Positions 33,352-41,508 of a stretch of DNA of 64,000 bases are shown one piece after another (positions within the stretch are counted from its first letter, which is position 1; every line of letters starts with the position of its first letter). Source of the stretch: CAZAEL01 sp964484135 (lineage in GTDB: Bacteria; Elusimicrobiota; Elusimicrobia; FEN-1173); NCBI GenBank assembly GCA_964484135.1, contig CAZAEL010000002.1, forward strand, positions 35,416-99,415, given 5' to 3'. The notes beneath the pieces are model-generated. The model saw only the letters and a list, made by a program, of their open reading frames with translations. It was not told the DNA's origin and searched no databases. A program made the position numbers and the translations under genes.

Positions 33352-33786
33352 ATGATCAAACACCCGATCCAGGTCAGACGGGCCGGCTTCGGCGGATCCG
33401 GCTACCGCGTGCTCGTGTCCCGCCGTCCGCCCCGGGCCGTCCGGGGCAAAAAAGCCTGCGACGCGTGGATTTCTTCCCTCGCCCCCAGCCAGCCCCTCTG
33501 GGAGTCCTATCTTTCCGGCGCCTGCCCCTGGCCCGCCTTCGTGGCGGGGTACCGCTGGGAGCTCCAGGGCACCGCGGCGCAGGACACCATCAAGCCTTTG
33601 GCGCTCCTGTCCCTCAGGCGGCCCGTGGTCCTGCTGTGCGATTGTTCCTGCGGTTCCCTCTGTCCGACCCAGGTCCTGGCGGAGGTTCTGGCGGAATGCC
33701 GCCGTTCCGGCCGTTTCGTGCTGAGTTTTTGCGGGCCGGAAACGGCCGCCGGCGCGGCGGTCCGCGGGACGTCCCGTTGCGGCTGA
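33352..33786 (+). CDS. DUF488-family protein
   Basis: 144 residues. GYRVLVSRRPPRAVRGKK and AWISSLAPSQPLW match the DUF488 pattern (YRVLVDRLWPRG ... W...LAPS). The C-terminal half keeps the LLSLRRPVVLLCDCSC region, where the family usually has a conserved VTLLYxxKD segment, now with many cysteines. Function of DUF488 is unknown. It stands first in a run with a CcsA-like membrane protein and a radical SAM protein, under a Crp/Fnr-type site, so it probably belongs to an anaerobic regulon. No Shine-Dalgarno is seen; the transcript may be leaderless. Confidence 0.75.
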   Translation: MIKHPIQVRRAGFGGSGYRVLVSRRPPRAVRGKKACDAWISSLAPSQPLWESYLSGACPWPAFVAGYRWELQGTAAQDTIKPLALLSLRRPVVLLCDCSCGSLCPTQVLAEVLAECRRSGRFVLSFCGPETAAGAAVRGTSRCG

Positions 33787-33846
33787 CGCGGTCCGCGGAG
33801 CACGCCCTCCGCCCGGCGTTCGGGACATCGGGCGGCTGAGCGGGAC

Positions 33847-34617
33847 ATGATCGGACAGAAAGCCTCTTTGTTCCTTGCGGTCGGTCTGTACGCGGCCTCC
33901 GCCGGGTTCCATCTGGCGGGGTATGGCCGGTCGGACCGGTCCCTGGTCAAGGCCGGCGTGTTCTTCCTGGCCGTGGCGTCGGTTTTTCACGCGGGGCGCT
34001 TTTTCGCCCGCTGGCAGGGGGCGGCGGGGTTCTCCGCCGGGGACCCGTGCACGGCCATGGACCTGTTCGGCGCCGGCTTGGCGGGCTTTTACCTGCTCTC
34101 GCGGGCCGCGGGGCTCCATCCTTTGTCGGGTCTGGGGTTTTGGGTGGCGGCGGCCGAGGTCCTGGTCCTGTTCGGGCAGATCCCCTTCGCCGGCGGCGAG
34201 GCCGCGGCCGGGCTCCCTCCGCCCCCGCGCCGGTTGACCGCCGCGGTTGCGGCCGTGGTCCTGAGCCACAGCCTCTTCGCCCTGGCGTTCCTCACGGGCG
34301 GCGTTTGCTGTGTTTGCGGTTCCAAGGACGCTTTTCGCAAGAAAGCCGGGCCCGCCGCGGTTTTTCTCTCCAGGTGCCTGTGGGCGGGCCTTGCCTTGTG
34401 GGGGCTGGGGATCCTGGCCTGGGGGCCCTGGATGGACGGGGCCGCCGCCGGACAGGGGCCGTGGAACCCCGATCCCTGGAAAGCCCTGGCGGTCTTGGCT
34501 TTTTACGCGGCGGGGCTGTTCCTGGCCCGGGGGAGCGGGTGGCGGGGGAGGGTCCTGCCGGGGACGTCCCTGGCCGGTTTTCCCCTGATCGTTCTGGGGT
34601 TCAAGGGGGTTCTGTGA
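33847..34617 (+). CDS. CcsA/CcmC-like membrane protein (possible cytochrome c maturation)
   Basis: 256 residues with about 7-8 membrane helices. The C-terminal half reads ILAWGPWMDG ... WNPDPWKALAVLAFYAAGL and ends GFPLIVLGFKGVL, resembling the WG-W-DP region and last helix of CcsA/ResC cytochrome c assembly proteins, which handle heme. The tryptophan motif is degenerate. A paired CcsB/ResB is not adjacent. In a locus rich in c-type cytochromes a maturation role is plausible but not proven. Its stop overlaps the GTG of the next gene. Confidence 0.6.
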   Translation: MIGQKASLFLAVGLYAASAGFHLAGYGRSDRSLVKAGVFFLAVASVFHAGRFFARWQGAAGFSAGDPCTAMDLFGAGLAGFYLLSRAAGLHPLSGLGFWVAAAEVLVLFGQIPFAGGEAAAGLPPPPRRLTAAVAAVVLSHSLFALAFLTGGVCCVCGSKDAFRKKAGPAAVFLSRCLWAGLALWGLGILAWGPWMDGAAAGQGPWNPDPWKALAVLAFYAAGLFLARGSGWRGRVLPGTSLAGFPLIVLGFKGVL

Positions 34618-35786
34618 ACGGGACGGCTTCCGGCGTTGTCGCGGGGACCGGCGGGCGCCGGGTGTGCGCCCGCGCCGGCGCCTTGACGTTGTTGACGCCG
34701 GAGGGGGGCCTCTTCACGGCGGACGGGGAGGGGCGGCTCCTGTTCTCCTCCCAGGGGGGCTGGTTCCTGGCCCGCGGGTTGGACGGACGCGCGCTCGCCA
34801 AGCGCTGGAAAGGACGCGAGCGGGAGGTGCGACCCCTGGGACCGTCCGAGGCGGGGGACGTCCTGCGGCGGTACCAGGAGGAGGCGTCGCGGCTCCGCCG
34901 GACGTTCGGCCCGGAGGCGGTGCTCTTCAGCGAGGACATCCCCTTGGGAGAGGTGGCCGGATGGCTGGAGCGGGCCGCGGCCTTTGACCATGGGGAGGAC
35001 GCGCGGCGTTTCAAGGCCGTTTACCGGCCCGTGGGCATCCTTCCTCCGGACCAGTACGGCACCGTGGTCCTCCAGACGACGGAGGGGTGCGCCTGGAACC
35101 GCTGCGTTTTTTGCGATTTCTACCGCGGACAGCCCTTTCGGGCGAAATCGGCCCGGGAGTTCGCCGGGCACGCGGCCGCGGTCAAAACGTTTTTCGGGCG
35201 CGGGCTTTCGGCGCGGAGTTCCCTCTTTTTGGGGGAGGCCAACGCCCTGGCCGTGCCCGCGGGTCAGCTGGCGGAGGGGATGTCGATCGCCCAAAAGGCG
35301 CTGGTCCCCCGCATGGGGCCGTTCCGGGGGTTCTTCGCTTTCGCGGAGCCCCATGAGGCCCGCGTCGTTTCTCCGGAAGACTTCCGCGTCCTGGCCGGGG
35401 CGGGCCTCCGCCGCCTTTATTACGGTTTGGAGACGGGCCATCCCATGCTTCGCCGGGCCCTTCGGAAACCCGGGGACATGGAGGGCGAATGCCGTTCCAT
35501 CCGGGCCGCCAAGTCGGCCGGGATTTCCATCGGCCTGATCGTGTTGCTGGGCGCGGGGGGGCGGGAGGGGGAAACGGCCCATGTGGCCGGCACCGCCTCC
35601 CTGATCGAGAGGCTGCCTTTGGACGGGAAAGACATCGTCTATTTTTCGCCTCTCCAGGGGGAGGGGGGCGCCGGCGTTACCCCCCTGGACCGGGACGGCC
35701 TCCTGTCGCAGGGCGAACGGTTGAGGGCTTTCTTGCCGCGGGGAGTGCGTTCCGCGGTTTACGACATCCGGGAGTTCGTGTACTAA
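34614..35786 (+). CDS. Radical SAM protein with CX4CX2C cluster motif
   Basis: 390 residues. Residues about 1-130 form an N-terminal domain of unknown type. The radical SAM core starts at about 155 with TTEGCAWNRCVFCDFYRG, in which the cluster cysteines are spaced CX4CX2C rather than CX3CX2C. This spacing is known in a subset of radical SAM families related to Elp3/oxygen-independent types. LRRLYYGLETGHPMLRR and IGLIVLLGAGG are the usual SAM-binding strands. GTG 34614 overlaps the CcsA-like stop. Substrate unknown; an anaerobic cofactor or heme-related role is suggested by context only. Confidence 0.8.
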   Translation: MNGTASGVVAGTGGRRVCARAGALTLLTPEGGLFTADGEGRLLFSSQGGWFLARGLDGRALAKRWKGREREVRPLGPSEAGDVLRRYQEEASRLRRTFGPEAVLFSEDIPLGEVAGWLERAAAFDHGEDARRFKAVYRPVGILPPDQYGTVVLQTTEGCAWNRCVFCDFYRGQPFRAKSAREFAGHAAAVKTFFGRGLSARSSLFLGEANALAVPAGQLAEGMSIAQKALVPRMGPFRGFFAFAEPHEARVVSPEDFRVLAGAGLRRLYYGLETGHPMLRRALRKPGDMEGECRSIRAAKSAGISIGLIVLLGAGGREGETAHVAGTASLIERLPLDGKDIVYFSPLQGEGGAGVTPLDRDGLLSQGERLRAFLPRGVRSAVYDIREFVY

Positions 35787-36050
35787 GGGCTGGGACATTT
35801 TTTCCATAGGATCTTGAGAAAGAGGGATATTCATGTCAGGCAAGGGCGCTGCGACAATACAAGGCGAGAAAGACAGACGCTCGGCCCTTCATCCCAGGCT
35901 TTGTAAACCGATTTCGACGCCGGTTCCGTACCCCTTGAGCGGAACCGGCGTTCGATTTGTAGGGGGGAACTCTCGCGCCGCTCCCGGTCCTTCGGCGCGG
36001 CCCAGGGGGAGGAGGAGAAGCGTCCCGCCGTTGACGCCCGGGGCCAAGAC
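35787..36050. other. Non-coding region with a 12-bp perfect stem-loop
   Basis: ACGCCGGTTCCG (35917-35928) pairs perfectly with CGGAACCGGCGT (35940-35951) across an 11-base loop. No T-run follows, so it is a weak terminator candidate. A frame beginning at ATG 35833 (74 codons) has a fair GAGGG upstream, but its protein has no recognisable features and reads through the stem, so it is not called. Promoter signals are not clear. Confidence 0.5.
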
Positions 36051-36698
36051 ATGGTGACCGCCGCCTGCCCCATCAACCGGAACTTCGACCTGGGATCGCC
36101 GGAGGCCGCCAACCCGCTGCGGCGCGCCGTCTGCGAAATCTGCGGCCTGTTTTATTCCAAGGGATGGCTCAGCGCCTTGGGGGGGGCTGTTTCCATCCGG
36201 GACGGCCACCTGGTGTACATGGCGCCGGTGGGCGGCCCGACCGAGGAACGTTGCCCGGCCGACATCTATTTCTTGGAAGTGGACGGACTCTTGCGGGAAA
36301 TCCAGGAGACCGATTCGCCTTTTGCGGAGAACAGGGCCCTCATGGTCCTGCCCTATGTTTATCGGCGGGCCGGGGCCGTGATCAACATCCATTCCAGCCA
36401 GGCGGCCGCGGTGGCGCGCCTGTTCGGCCCCGCCTTCGTCCCCCGCCCTTCGGAGACGCAGGGGTTGCCCATGGAGTTCGTCGCCAAGGTTCAGCGCATC
36501 CCCGTGATCGAAGACCGGGGGGACGGAGAGGCCTTGAGCCGGTCTTTTGGGGATGTTTTGGGGTCTCTTCCCCAATCCCAGGCGGTCCTGATCCAAAACC
36601 ACGGGATCTATATCTGGGGGCGGGACTGGCGGCAGGTCATGACCCTGGCCGAGCATTGCCACCGGCTTTTCGACGTGGCCCTGCGGGGAAGGCAATAG
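36051..36698 (+). CDS. Class II aldolase/adducin-family protein, MtnB-like
   Basis: 215 residues. The fold pattern matches class II aldolases and methylthioribulose-1-phosphate dehydratase (MtnB): SPFAENRALMVLPYVYRR with the acidic residue, VINIHSSQAAAVA, and IQNHGIYIWGRDWRQVMTLAEHC near the end. The usual first metal-binding HxH is here NIH, so one histidine is missing, and the GN of the phosphate loop is GA. Activity may be altered. A methionine-salvage role is possible, but no other mtn gene is nearby. ATG 36051 has a weak ribosome site. Confidence 0.7.
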   Translation: MVTAACPINRNFDLGSPEAANPLRRAVCEICGLFYSKGWLSALGGAVSIRDGHLVYMAPVGGPTEERCPADIYFLEVDGLLREIQETDSPFAENRALMVLPYVYRRAGAVINIHSSQAAAVARLFGPAFVPRPSETQGLPMEFVAKVQRIPVIEDRGDGEALSRSFGDVLGSLPQSQAVLIQNHGIYIWGRDWRQVMTLAEHCHRLFDVALRGRQ

Positions 36699-36742
36699 GC
36701 CGAGGGCGGGCCGGAGAAGGCGCCGGGTTTCCGGGGCGCCAC

Positions 36743-36785
36743 TATGATCTGGATCGTAGTCGCCTTGCGCCCGTTCTTTTAAACT
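36743..36785 (+). promoter_or_regulatory. Crp/Fnr-type operator and -10 (site 2)
   Basis: TATGAT-CTGG-ATCGTA (36743-36758), centre 36750.5, with -10 TAAACT at 36780-36785. The predicted start is 36792, with the operator at -41.5, same geometry as sites 1 and 3. It drives the radical SAM/SPASM gene at 36854. Confidence 0.72.
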
Positions 36786-36853
36786 TTCGGCAAGGGCGCG
36801 GCGCAAAGCCCCGATCCTTTGGGATTTCATCCTTGCTTCAAGGGGGTCCATCC

Positions 36854-37903
36854 ATGACGGAGATATTGAAACACGAGCTTCGGCGGGTCTATTGGGAAAC
36901 CACCGCCGGATGCAACCTTCGCTGCACCCACTGCCGCAGGACGGACGTCCTGGCCAAGGGTTCGCCGGACGAGCTTTCCACCGAGGAAGGCCGGCGGTTC
37001 ATCGACGAGCTGGCCTCCCTGGGAAAACCCGTGCTCATCTTTTCCGGCGGGGAACCCCTGTTCCGCCGGGACATTTTCGACCTGATCTCCCACGCCAAAA
37101 ACGCCGGCCTGCCCGTGGCCCTGTCCACCAACGGCACCCTGGTGGACGAGAAGACCGCCCGGCGCATCCGGGAATGCGGCGTCTATTACGCCTCCATCTC
37201 CCTGGACGGCGCGCGGCCCGCCACCCACGACGTTTTCCGGGGAGGCGGGAACTTCGACCGGGCGCTGCGGGGCTTCCGGCACCTGCGGGAGGCGGGGATC
37301 AAGGTGCAGATCAATTTCACGGTCACGCGGCAGAACGTGGGGGAGATGGAGGAGATGTACCAATGGGTCGCTTCCCTCGGCGCCGCGGCGCTGTATCTTT
37401 TTCTGCTGGTGCCCGTGGGGTGCGGCGTGGAGATCGCCGACTCCCAGATGCTGGACACCCGCGAGGTGGACCGGTGGCTGGAATGGGTCCACGGGAAAGA
37501 CAAGCAGGGGTCCCTGCCGGTCAAGGCCATCTGCGCCCCCCACTACTTCCGGATCGAACGGGAACTGGCCGAGGAGGGGGACAAGGCGGGGGCCCGGGGG
37601 TCGGAATCCCGAAGGGGCTGCCTGGCCGGCATCCACATGGCCTTCGTGTCCCACAAGGGGGATGTTTTTCCCTGCGGTTACCTGCCGGTGCCGGCCGGAA
37701 ACATCCGGCAGAGCCCCTTCCAAGCCGTTTGGGAAGGATCGCCCACTTTCCAAAAGCTTCGGGACCCGGCCCTGTTGGAGGGGCGGTGCGGGCTTTGCCC
37801 GTACAAAGTGGTGTGCGGCGGCTGCCGGGCCCGCGGGTACTACGCCCGCCAGGACATCCTGGCCGAGGAGCCCTATTGCGTGTACGAGCCCGCGGCGGTG
37901 TGA
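36854..37903 (+). CDS. Radical SAM/SPASM protein, AhbD/NirJ-like (heme or heme d1 synthesis)
   Basis: 349 residues. The core motif CNLRCTHC (CX3CX2C) lies near residue 23. The C-terminal SPASM-type region has GCLAGIHMAFVSHKGDVFPCGY and a cysteine cluster CGLCPYKVVCGGCRARGYY, then EPYCVYEP, the layout of AhbC/AhbD/NirJ. These enzymes modify siroheme-derived porphyrins to heme b or heme d1. The window also has hemA and a siroheme enzyme, so siroheme-dependent heme synthesis is plausible. Expression appears to be driven by Crp/Fnr site 2. Other SPASM enzymes (peptide modification) cannot be ruled out. Confidence 0.72.
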   Translation: MTEILKHELRRVYWETTAGCNLRCTHCRRTDVLAKGSPDELSTEEGRRFIDELASLGKPVLIFSGGEPLFRRDIFDLISHAKNAGLPVALSTNGTLVDEKTARRIRECGVYYASISLDGARPATHDVFRGGGNFDRALRGFRHLREAGIKVQINFTVTRQNVGEMEEMYQWVASLGAAALYLFLLVPVGCGVEIADSQMLDTREVDRWLEWVHGKDKQGSLPVKAICAPHYFRIERELAEEGDKAGARGSESRRGCLAGIHMAFVSHKGDVFPCGYLPVPAGNIRQSPFQAVWEGSPTFQKLRDPALLEGRCGLCPYKVVCGGCRARGYYARQDILAEEPYCVYEPAAV

Positions 37904-37916
37904 AAATTTCGCGGAG

Positions 37917-37959
37917 TATGACATGCATCATAGTTGCCAGGGCCGCGTTTCGGTAGACT
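37917..37959 (+). promoter_or_regulatory. Crp/Fnr-type operator and -10 (site 3)
   Basis: TATGAC-ATGC-ATCATA (37917-37932), centre 37924.5, with -10 TAGACT at 37954-37959 giving a predicted start near 37966, again with the operator at -41.5. It precedes the sigma-54-like operon. Confidence 0.75.
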
Positions 37960-37983
37960 TTGTATGAAAACAAGGACGCTTGA

Positions 37984-39063
37984 ATGAACACCTCCCTCAA
38001 AATCTCGGCCGCCCCGAAGCCTTCCCTGAAGGCGAAGCTCTTCATCCGCCTGAAGATGGTGGACGTCCTGTCCTTGTCCGAGCGGGAAATCGCCGGCATG
38101 ATCCAGGCCATCGAGCAGGACCCCCTGTTCCAGAAGCTCATGGGGCTGGAAGGCGCGGAATACCGGGTTTTGAAACGCCAGCGGTACCCGCGCACCGCGC
38201 TGTCGAACCGGTTCCAGGAATTGAAGGAAGGGTTCGCCGCGGACCCCTCGACTCCGGACGTGCAGGAGTTCCTGGCGGACCGGGAGGACGTGGTCTCCCT
38301 CATCCGGTCCATCGGGCAGGAAAATTTCGAGAGATATTTCATCCACCAGGAGACCCTTTTGACGCGGCGGGAGATCGCCGAGCGCTGCGGGCTGTCCGAG
38401 GAAAAGGCCCGGAAGGTTTTCGATTTTCTGCTCCGCTTCTCCGCCCAGACGGAGTTTTTCCATCCGAGTTCCTTTCCCCCGGCCCCGGAGGCCCGGCCCC
38501 TTTGTCTGGGGCGGGTGGAGGGGGACATGTCCGCCGGTTTCGTGCTGTCCTTTTTCAGCCCTCACCTGGCGCGGGGGCGGTACCGGATCGACTACGACAC
38601 ATGGGAGCGGCTGTCCTCTCGGAAGATCCTGTCGGCGGAGGAACGCCGCCGCGCCGCCGTCCTCCTGCGCCAGGTGGAAATGCTCAACATGCGGTCGGAC
38701 AATTTCCACCGGGTCCTGCAGGAGGTCCTGGAGGTGGAAAGGGCGTACCTGGGTTCGGGGAAAGGCGAGAGGAAGCGGACCTTGAGCCTGCGGGAGACCT
38801 CCCGGCGGCTGGGGGTGTCTTCCAGCACGGTCTGCCGGCTCGTGGTGGGGCGCAGCGTGGTCCTGCCCTGGGGCGAGGAGGTGTTGTTGTCCCGGCTGTT
38901 CCCGCAGAAAAAAGAGGTGCTCCGGGAGATCCTGGAGGGCAACGCGGAAAGCCTTTCGGAGGCCGGCGACGGGGACGTCCAGCGGTTCCTGTGGGACCAA
39001 TACCAGTTGCGGGTTCCCCGCCGGACCGTCAATTACTGGCGGCACCGGCTGGAGACGCCGTGA
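37984..39063 (+). CDS. Divergent sigma-54 (RpoN)-like factor
   Basis: 359 residues, against 430-500 for RpoN. The start resembles region I in short form (SLSEREIAGMIQAIEQDPLF, like the LEENP region). Residues about 255-300 match the RpoN DNA-binding HTH: TLSLRETSRRLGVSSSTVCR followed by PWGEEVLLSRLF. The C-terminus has VPRRTVNYWRHRLETP in place of the RpoN box ARRTVAKYREML, keeping RRTV. The core-binding middle is reduced. It overlaps by GTGA with a histidine kinase, then an NtrC-type activator, as if the operon carried its own sigma factor. Whether it binds core RNA polymerase is unknown. Confidence 0.75.
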   Translation: MNTSLKISAAPKPSLKAKLFIRLKMVDVLSLSEREIAGMIQAIEQDPLFQKLMGLEGAEYRVLKRQRYPRTALSNRFQELKEGFAADPSTPDVQEFLADREDVVSLIRSIGQENFERYFIHQETLLTRREIAERCGLSEEKARKVFDFLLRFSAQTEFFHPSSFPPAPEARPLCLGRVEGDMSAGFVLSFFSPHLARGRYRIDYDTWERLSSRKILSAEERRRAAVLLRQVEMLNMRSDNFHRVLQEVLEVERAYLGSGKGERKRTLSLRETSRRLGVSSSTVCRLVVGRSVVLPWGEEVLLSRLFPQKKEVLREILEGNAESLSEAGDGDVQRFLWDQYQLRVPRRTVNYWRHRLETP

Positions 39064-40103
39064 ACCCCCCTTCCGGGTTCCGCAGGCTCCTGCAATGGGG
39101 GAAGAGGGAGGGCCTCGCCCCCCTCCTGCTGTCCTGCGTGACCTTGCTGGCCCTGATTTTCTTGGCGTGGGAAGTGATCGAGAACAAGTTTTTCTCGGGC
39201 CTGGATTTCGCGACCCTCCACTATCTTTACATCTCCCGCGGCATCGTCACCGGGTTCTTGATGGCGGCCTGGGCCGCCTGGTTCGTGCTGCGGAACCGCC
39301 GCTCCCACGGGGAAGAACAGCGGCGGATCCAGGCCCAGCTTTTCCAGGCGGAAAAATTGTCCGCCCTGGGGGAGCTGGTGAGCGGCCTGGCGCACGAGAT
39401 CAACAATCCCCTGGGCATCATGTCCTCCCGCCTGGAGCTCATGATCCAGGAGGCCGCCGCCGGCGGGGCGCCGCCGCGGGCGCTGAAGGACCTGGAGGTG
39501 TTGCGCGCGCAGACCAGCCGGCTGACGGACATCACGCGGAACCTCCTGAACTTCGCCCGCCGCGCGCCCCTGGAGTCCTCGCCCGTCAACCTTTCGGCGG
39601 CGGCGGAAAACGTGCTCCGCCTGGTGGAGGACATCTTGAAACGGCGGCGGATCACCCTGACCCGGCACCTGGATTGGAACCTCCCGCCGGTCACCGGATG
39701 CCAGAACCACCTGGAGCAGGTCATCCTGAACCTGGTCAAGAACGCGGCGGAGGCGCTGGAGGAGCATCCCCATCCCCGCATCTGGATCGATACCTGGTTC
39801 AGCCGGGCCGACAGGCGGGCGTACGTGCGGGTGGCGGACAACGGCCCCGGCATCCCCTTTTCCATTCTGGACAAGGTGTTCAACCCCTTTTTCACGACCA
39901 AGGAGAAAGGCACGGGGCTCGGGCTTTCCGTGTCCTACGGGATCGTCCAGCAGCACGGGGGACAGCTCCTGATCGTCGGCAACGGGCCGCTCTCGCCCCT
40001 GGGGACCTGTTTTTTGGCGTCCTTCCCGGTTTCCGCGCCCCCGCCCGCCCGGGACGCGGATAGGACCGCGTCCCCCGCCGAGGAGGTCCGGGTCCATGGC
40101 TAA
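39060..40103 (+). CDS. Membrane sensor histidine kinase (NtrB/AtoS type)
   Basis: 347 residues. Two membrane helices (about 18-38 and 60-80) with a short periplasmic loop and no PAS domain. HisKA motif SGLAHEINNPLGIMSSRLE near 118, then N-box ILNLVKNAAEALEE and G-boxes DNGPGIP and GTGLGLSVSYGI. The FFTTKEKGTG F-box is typical of NtrB-like kinases that partner with NtrC-type regulators. GTG 39060 overlaps the sigma-factor stop, and its end overlaps the activator start at 40096. Confidence 0.94.
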   Translation: MNPPSGFRRLLQWGKREGLAPLLLSCVTLLALIFLAWEVIENKFFSGLDFATLHYLYISRGIVTGFLMAAWAAWFVLRNRRSHGEEQRRIQAQLFQAEKLSALGELVSGLAHEINNPLGIMSSRLELMIQEAAAGGAPPRALKDLEVLRAQTSRLTDITRNLLNFARRAPLESSPVNLSAAAENVLRLVEDILKRRRITLTRHLDWNLPPVTGCQNHLEQVILNLVKNAAEALEEHPHPRIWIDTWFSRADRRAYVRVADNGPGIPFSILDKVFNPFFTTKEKGTGLGLSVSYGIVQQHGGQLLIVGNGPLSPLGTCFLASFPVSAPPPARDADRTASPAEEVRVHG

Positions 40104-41508
40104 AGAAACGATCTACCTGGTTGACGACGAGCCGGCCATGTTGGAAAATGGGGAGCGGATTTTGTCCCGGGAGGGATATCATTGCCGCACCTTCGACAAC
40201 GGCCGCGCCGCCCTTCAGGCCATGGCCGAGGAGGCGCCGGCCCTGATCCTGTCGGACCTGCGCATGCCGGAACTGGACGGGCTGGAGCTTCTGAAGTGCG
40301 TCCGCGCCTCCGGTATCCCCGCCCCCGTGGTCATGGTGACGGCCTTCGCCACCATCGAGACCGCGGTGGCGGCCATCAAGGACGGGGCCTTCGATTACCT
40401 GACCAAGCCCTTTTCCAACGACCAGCTGCGGCTGGTGGTCGAGCGGGCGTTGCGCGAGCGGCGGCTCCTGGAGGAGAACCAGCGCCTCCGGTCCCAGCTG
40501 GAAAAGAGTTACGGCCTGGACCGGATCATCGGGTACAGCCAGTCCATGCAGGCCGTGTTTCAGGTCGTCCGAAAGGCGGCGCCCACCGAGGCCAACGTCC
40601 TTATCCAGGGGGAATCCGGCACCGGGAAGGAGCTGGTGGCCCGGGCCCTGCACCTGAACAGCAAGCGTTCCGCCGGGCCCTTCGTCCCCGTGGACTGCGC
40701 CAGCCTGCCGGAAAACCTCCTGGAGGCGGAGCTGTTCGGCCACGAGAAGGGCGCCTTCACCGACGCCCACCAGTCCAAGGCCGGGCTGGTGGAATCCGCG
40801 GACGGGGGCACGCTTTTCCTGGATGAGATCGGGGACATGTCCCTGAACCTTCAGGCCAAACTGCTTCGGGTCATCCAGGAACGGCAGATCCGCCGGCTGG
40901 GGTCCAACCGGTTCACGCCCGTGAGCGTGCGGGTGGTTTCGGCCACGCACCGTCCCCTGGAGGTCCTGGTGGGGGAGAAAAAATTCCGGGAGGATCTGTT
41001 TTACCGCCTCAACGTCATCGGCGTCAACCTGCCGCCCCTGCGGCAGCGCAACGGCGACCTCCTGGTCCTGGCCAAACATTTCCTGAAGGGGTTTTGCCAG
41101 GCCAACGGCCGGAAGATCGAGGGGTTCGATCCCGCCGCGCTCCGGCTGTTGGCGGCCTATCCCTGGCCCGGCAACGTGCGCCAGCTTCAGAACGTCGTGG
41201 AAAGGGCGGTGACCCTCTCGGAGGGGACTTTGATCGCTCCCGAGGATTTGCCGGAATCGTTGCGGGACGGCGCCGCCGGACGGACGCCGTCTCCCGCGGC
41301 GCCCGCGTTCCAGGGTCTTCCCTACGAGGAGGCCAAGCGGCGGGTGTTGGACGGATTTGAGGAGCAGTATTGGAAGGACCTGCTGAACCGCCACGAGGGC
41401 AACGTCACCGCGGCGGCGGACGAGGCGGGGGTGGACCGCAAGACGATCCACCGTTTCCTTTCAAAAGACCGAATGAAAGAAAGGCAGGCCGTTCCCGAAG
41501 ACCGATGA
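40096..41508 (+). CDS. Sigma-54-dependent response regulator (NtrC type), GAFTDA variant
   Basis: 470 residues. Receiver (1-120, acceptor in LILSDLRMPELDG), AAA+ domain about 140-375 with Walker A GESGTGKELVARAL and Walker B GGTLFLDEIGDM, and a Fis-type HTH at the end (VTAAADEAGVDRKTIHRFL). The sigma-54 contact loop GAFTGA reads GAFTDA (about residue 217). Such variants exist in other activators, but here they may match the divergent sigma factor two genes upstream. ATG 40096 lies inside the kinase 3' end. The stop overlaps the next gene by ATGA. Confidence 0.95.
   Translation: MAKETIYLVDDEPAMLENGERILSREGYHCRTFDNGRAALQAMAEEAPALILSDLRMPELDGLELLKCVRASGIPAPVVMVTAFATIETAVAAIKDGAFDYLTKPFSNDQLRLVVERALRERRLLEENQRLRSQLEKSYGLDRIIGYSQSMQAVFQVVRKAAPTEANVLIQGESGTGKELVARALHLNSKRSAGPFVPVDCASLPENLLEAELFGHEKGAFTDAHQSKAGLVESADGGTLFLDEIGDMSLNLQAKLLRVIQERQIRRLGSNRFTPVSVRVVSATHRPLEVLVGEKKFREDLFYRLNVIGVNLPPLRQRNGDLLVLAKHFLKGFCQANGRKIEGFDPAALRLLAAYPWPGNVRQLQNVVERAVTLSEGTLIAPEDLPESLRDGAAGRTPSPAAPAFQGLPYEEAKRRVLDGFEEQYWKDLLNRHEGNVTAAADEAGVDRKTIHRFLSKDRMKERQAVPEDR

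Noticed and set aside
35833..36057. 74-codon frame in the gap before the class II aldolase gene
   Set aside because: Fair ribosome site, but the protein has no recognisable pattern and reads through a perfect stem-loop.
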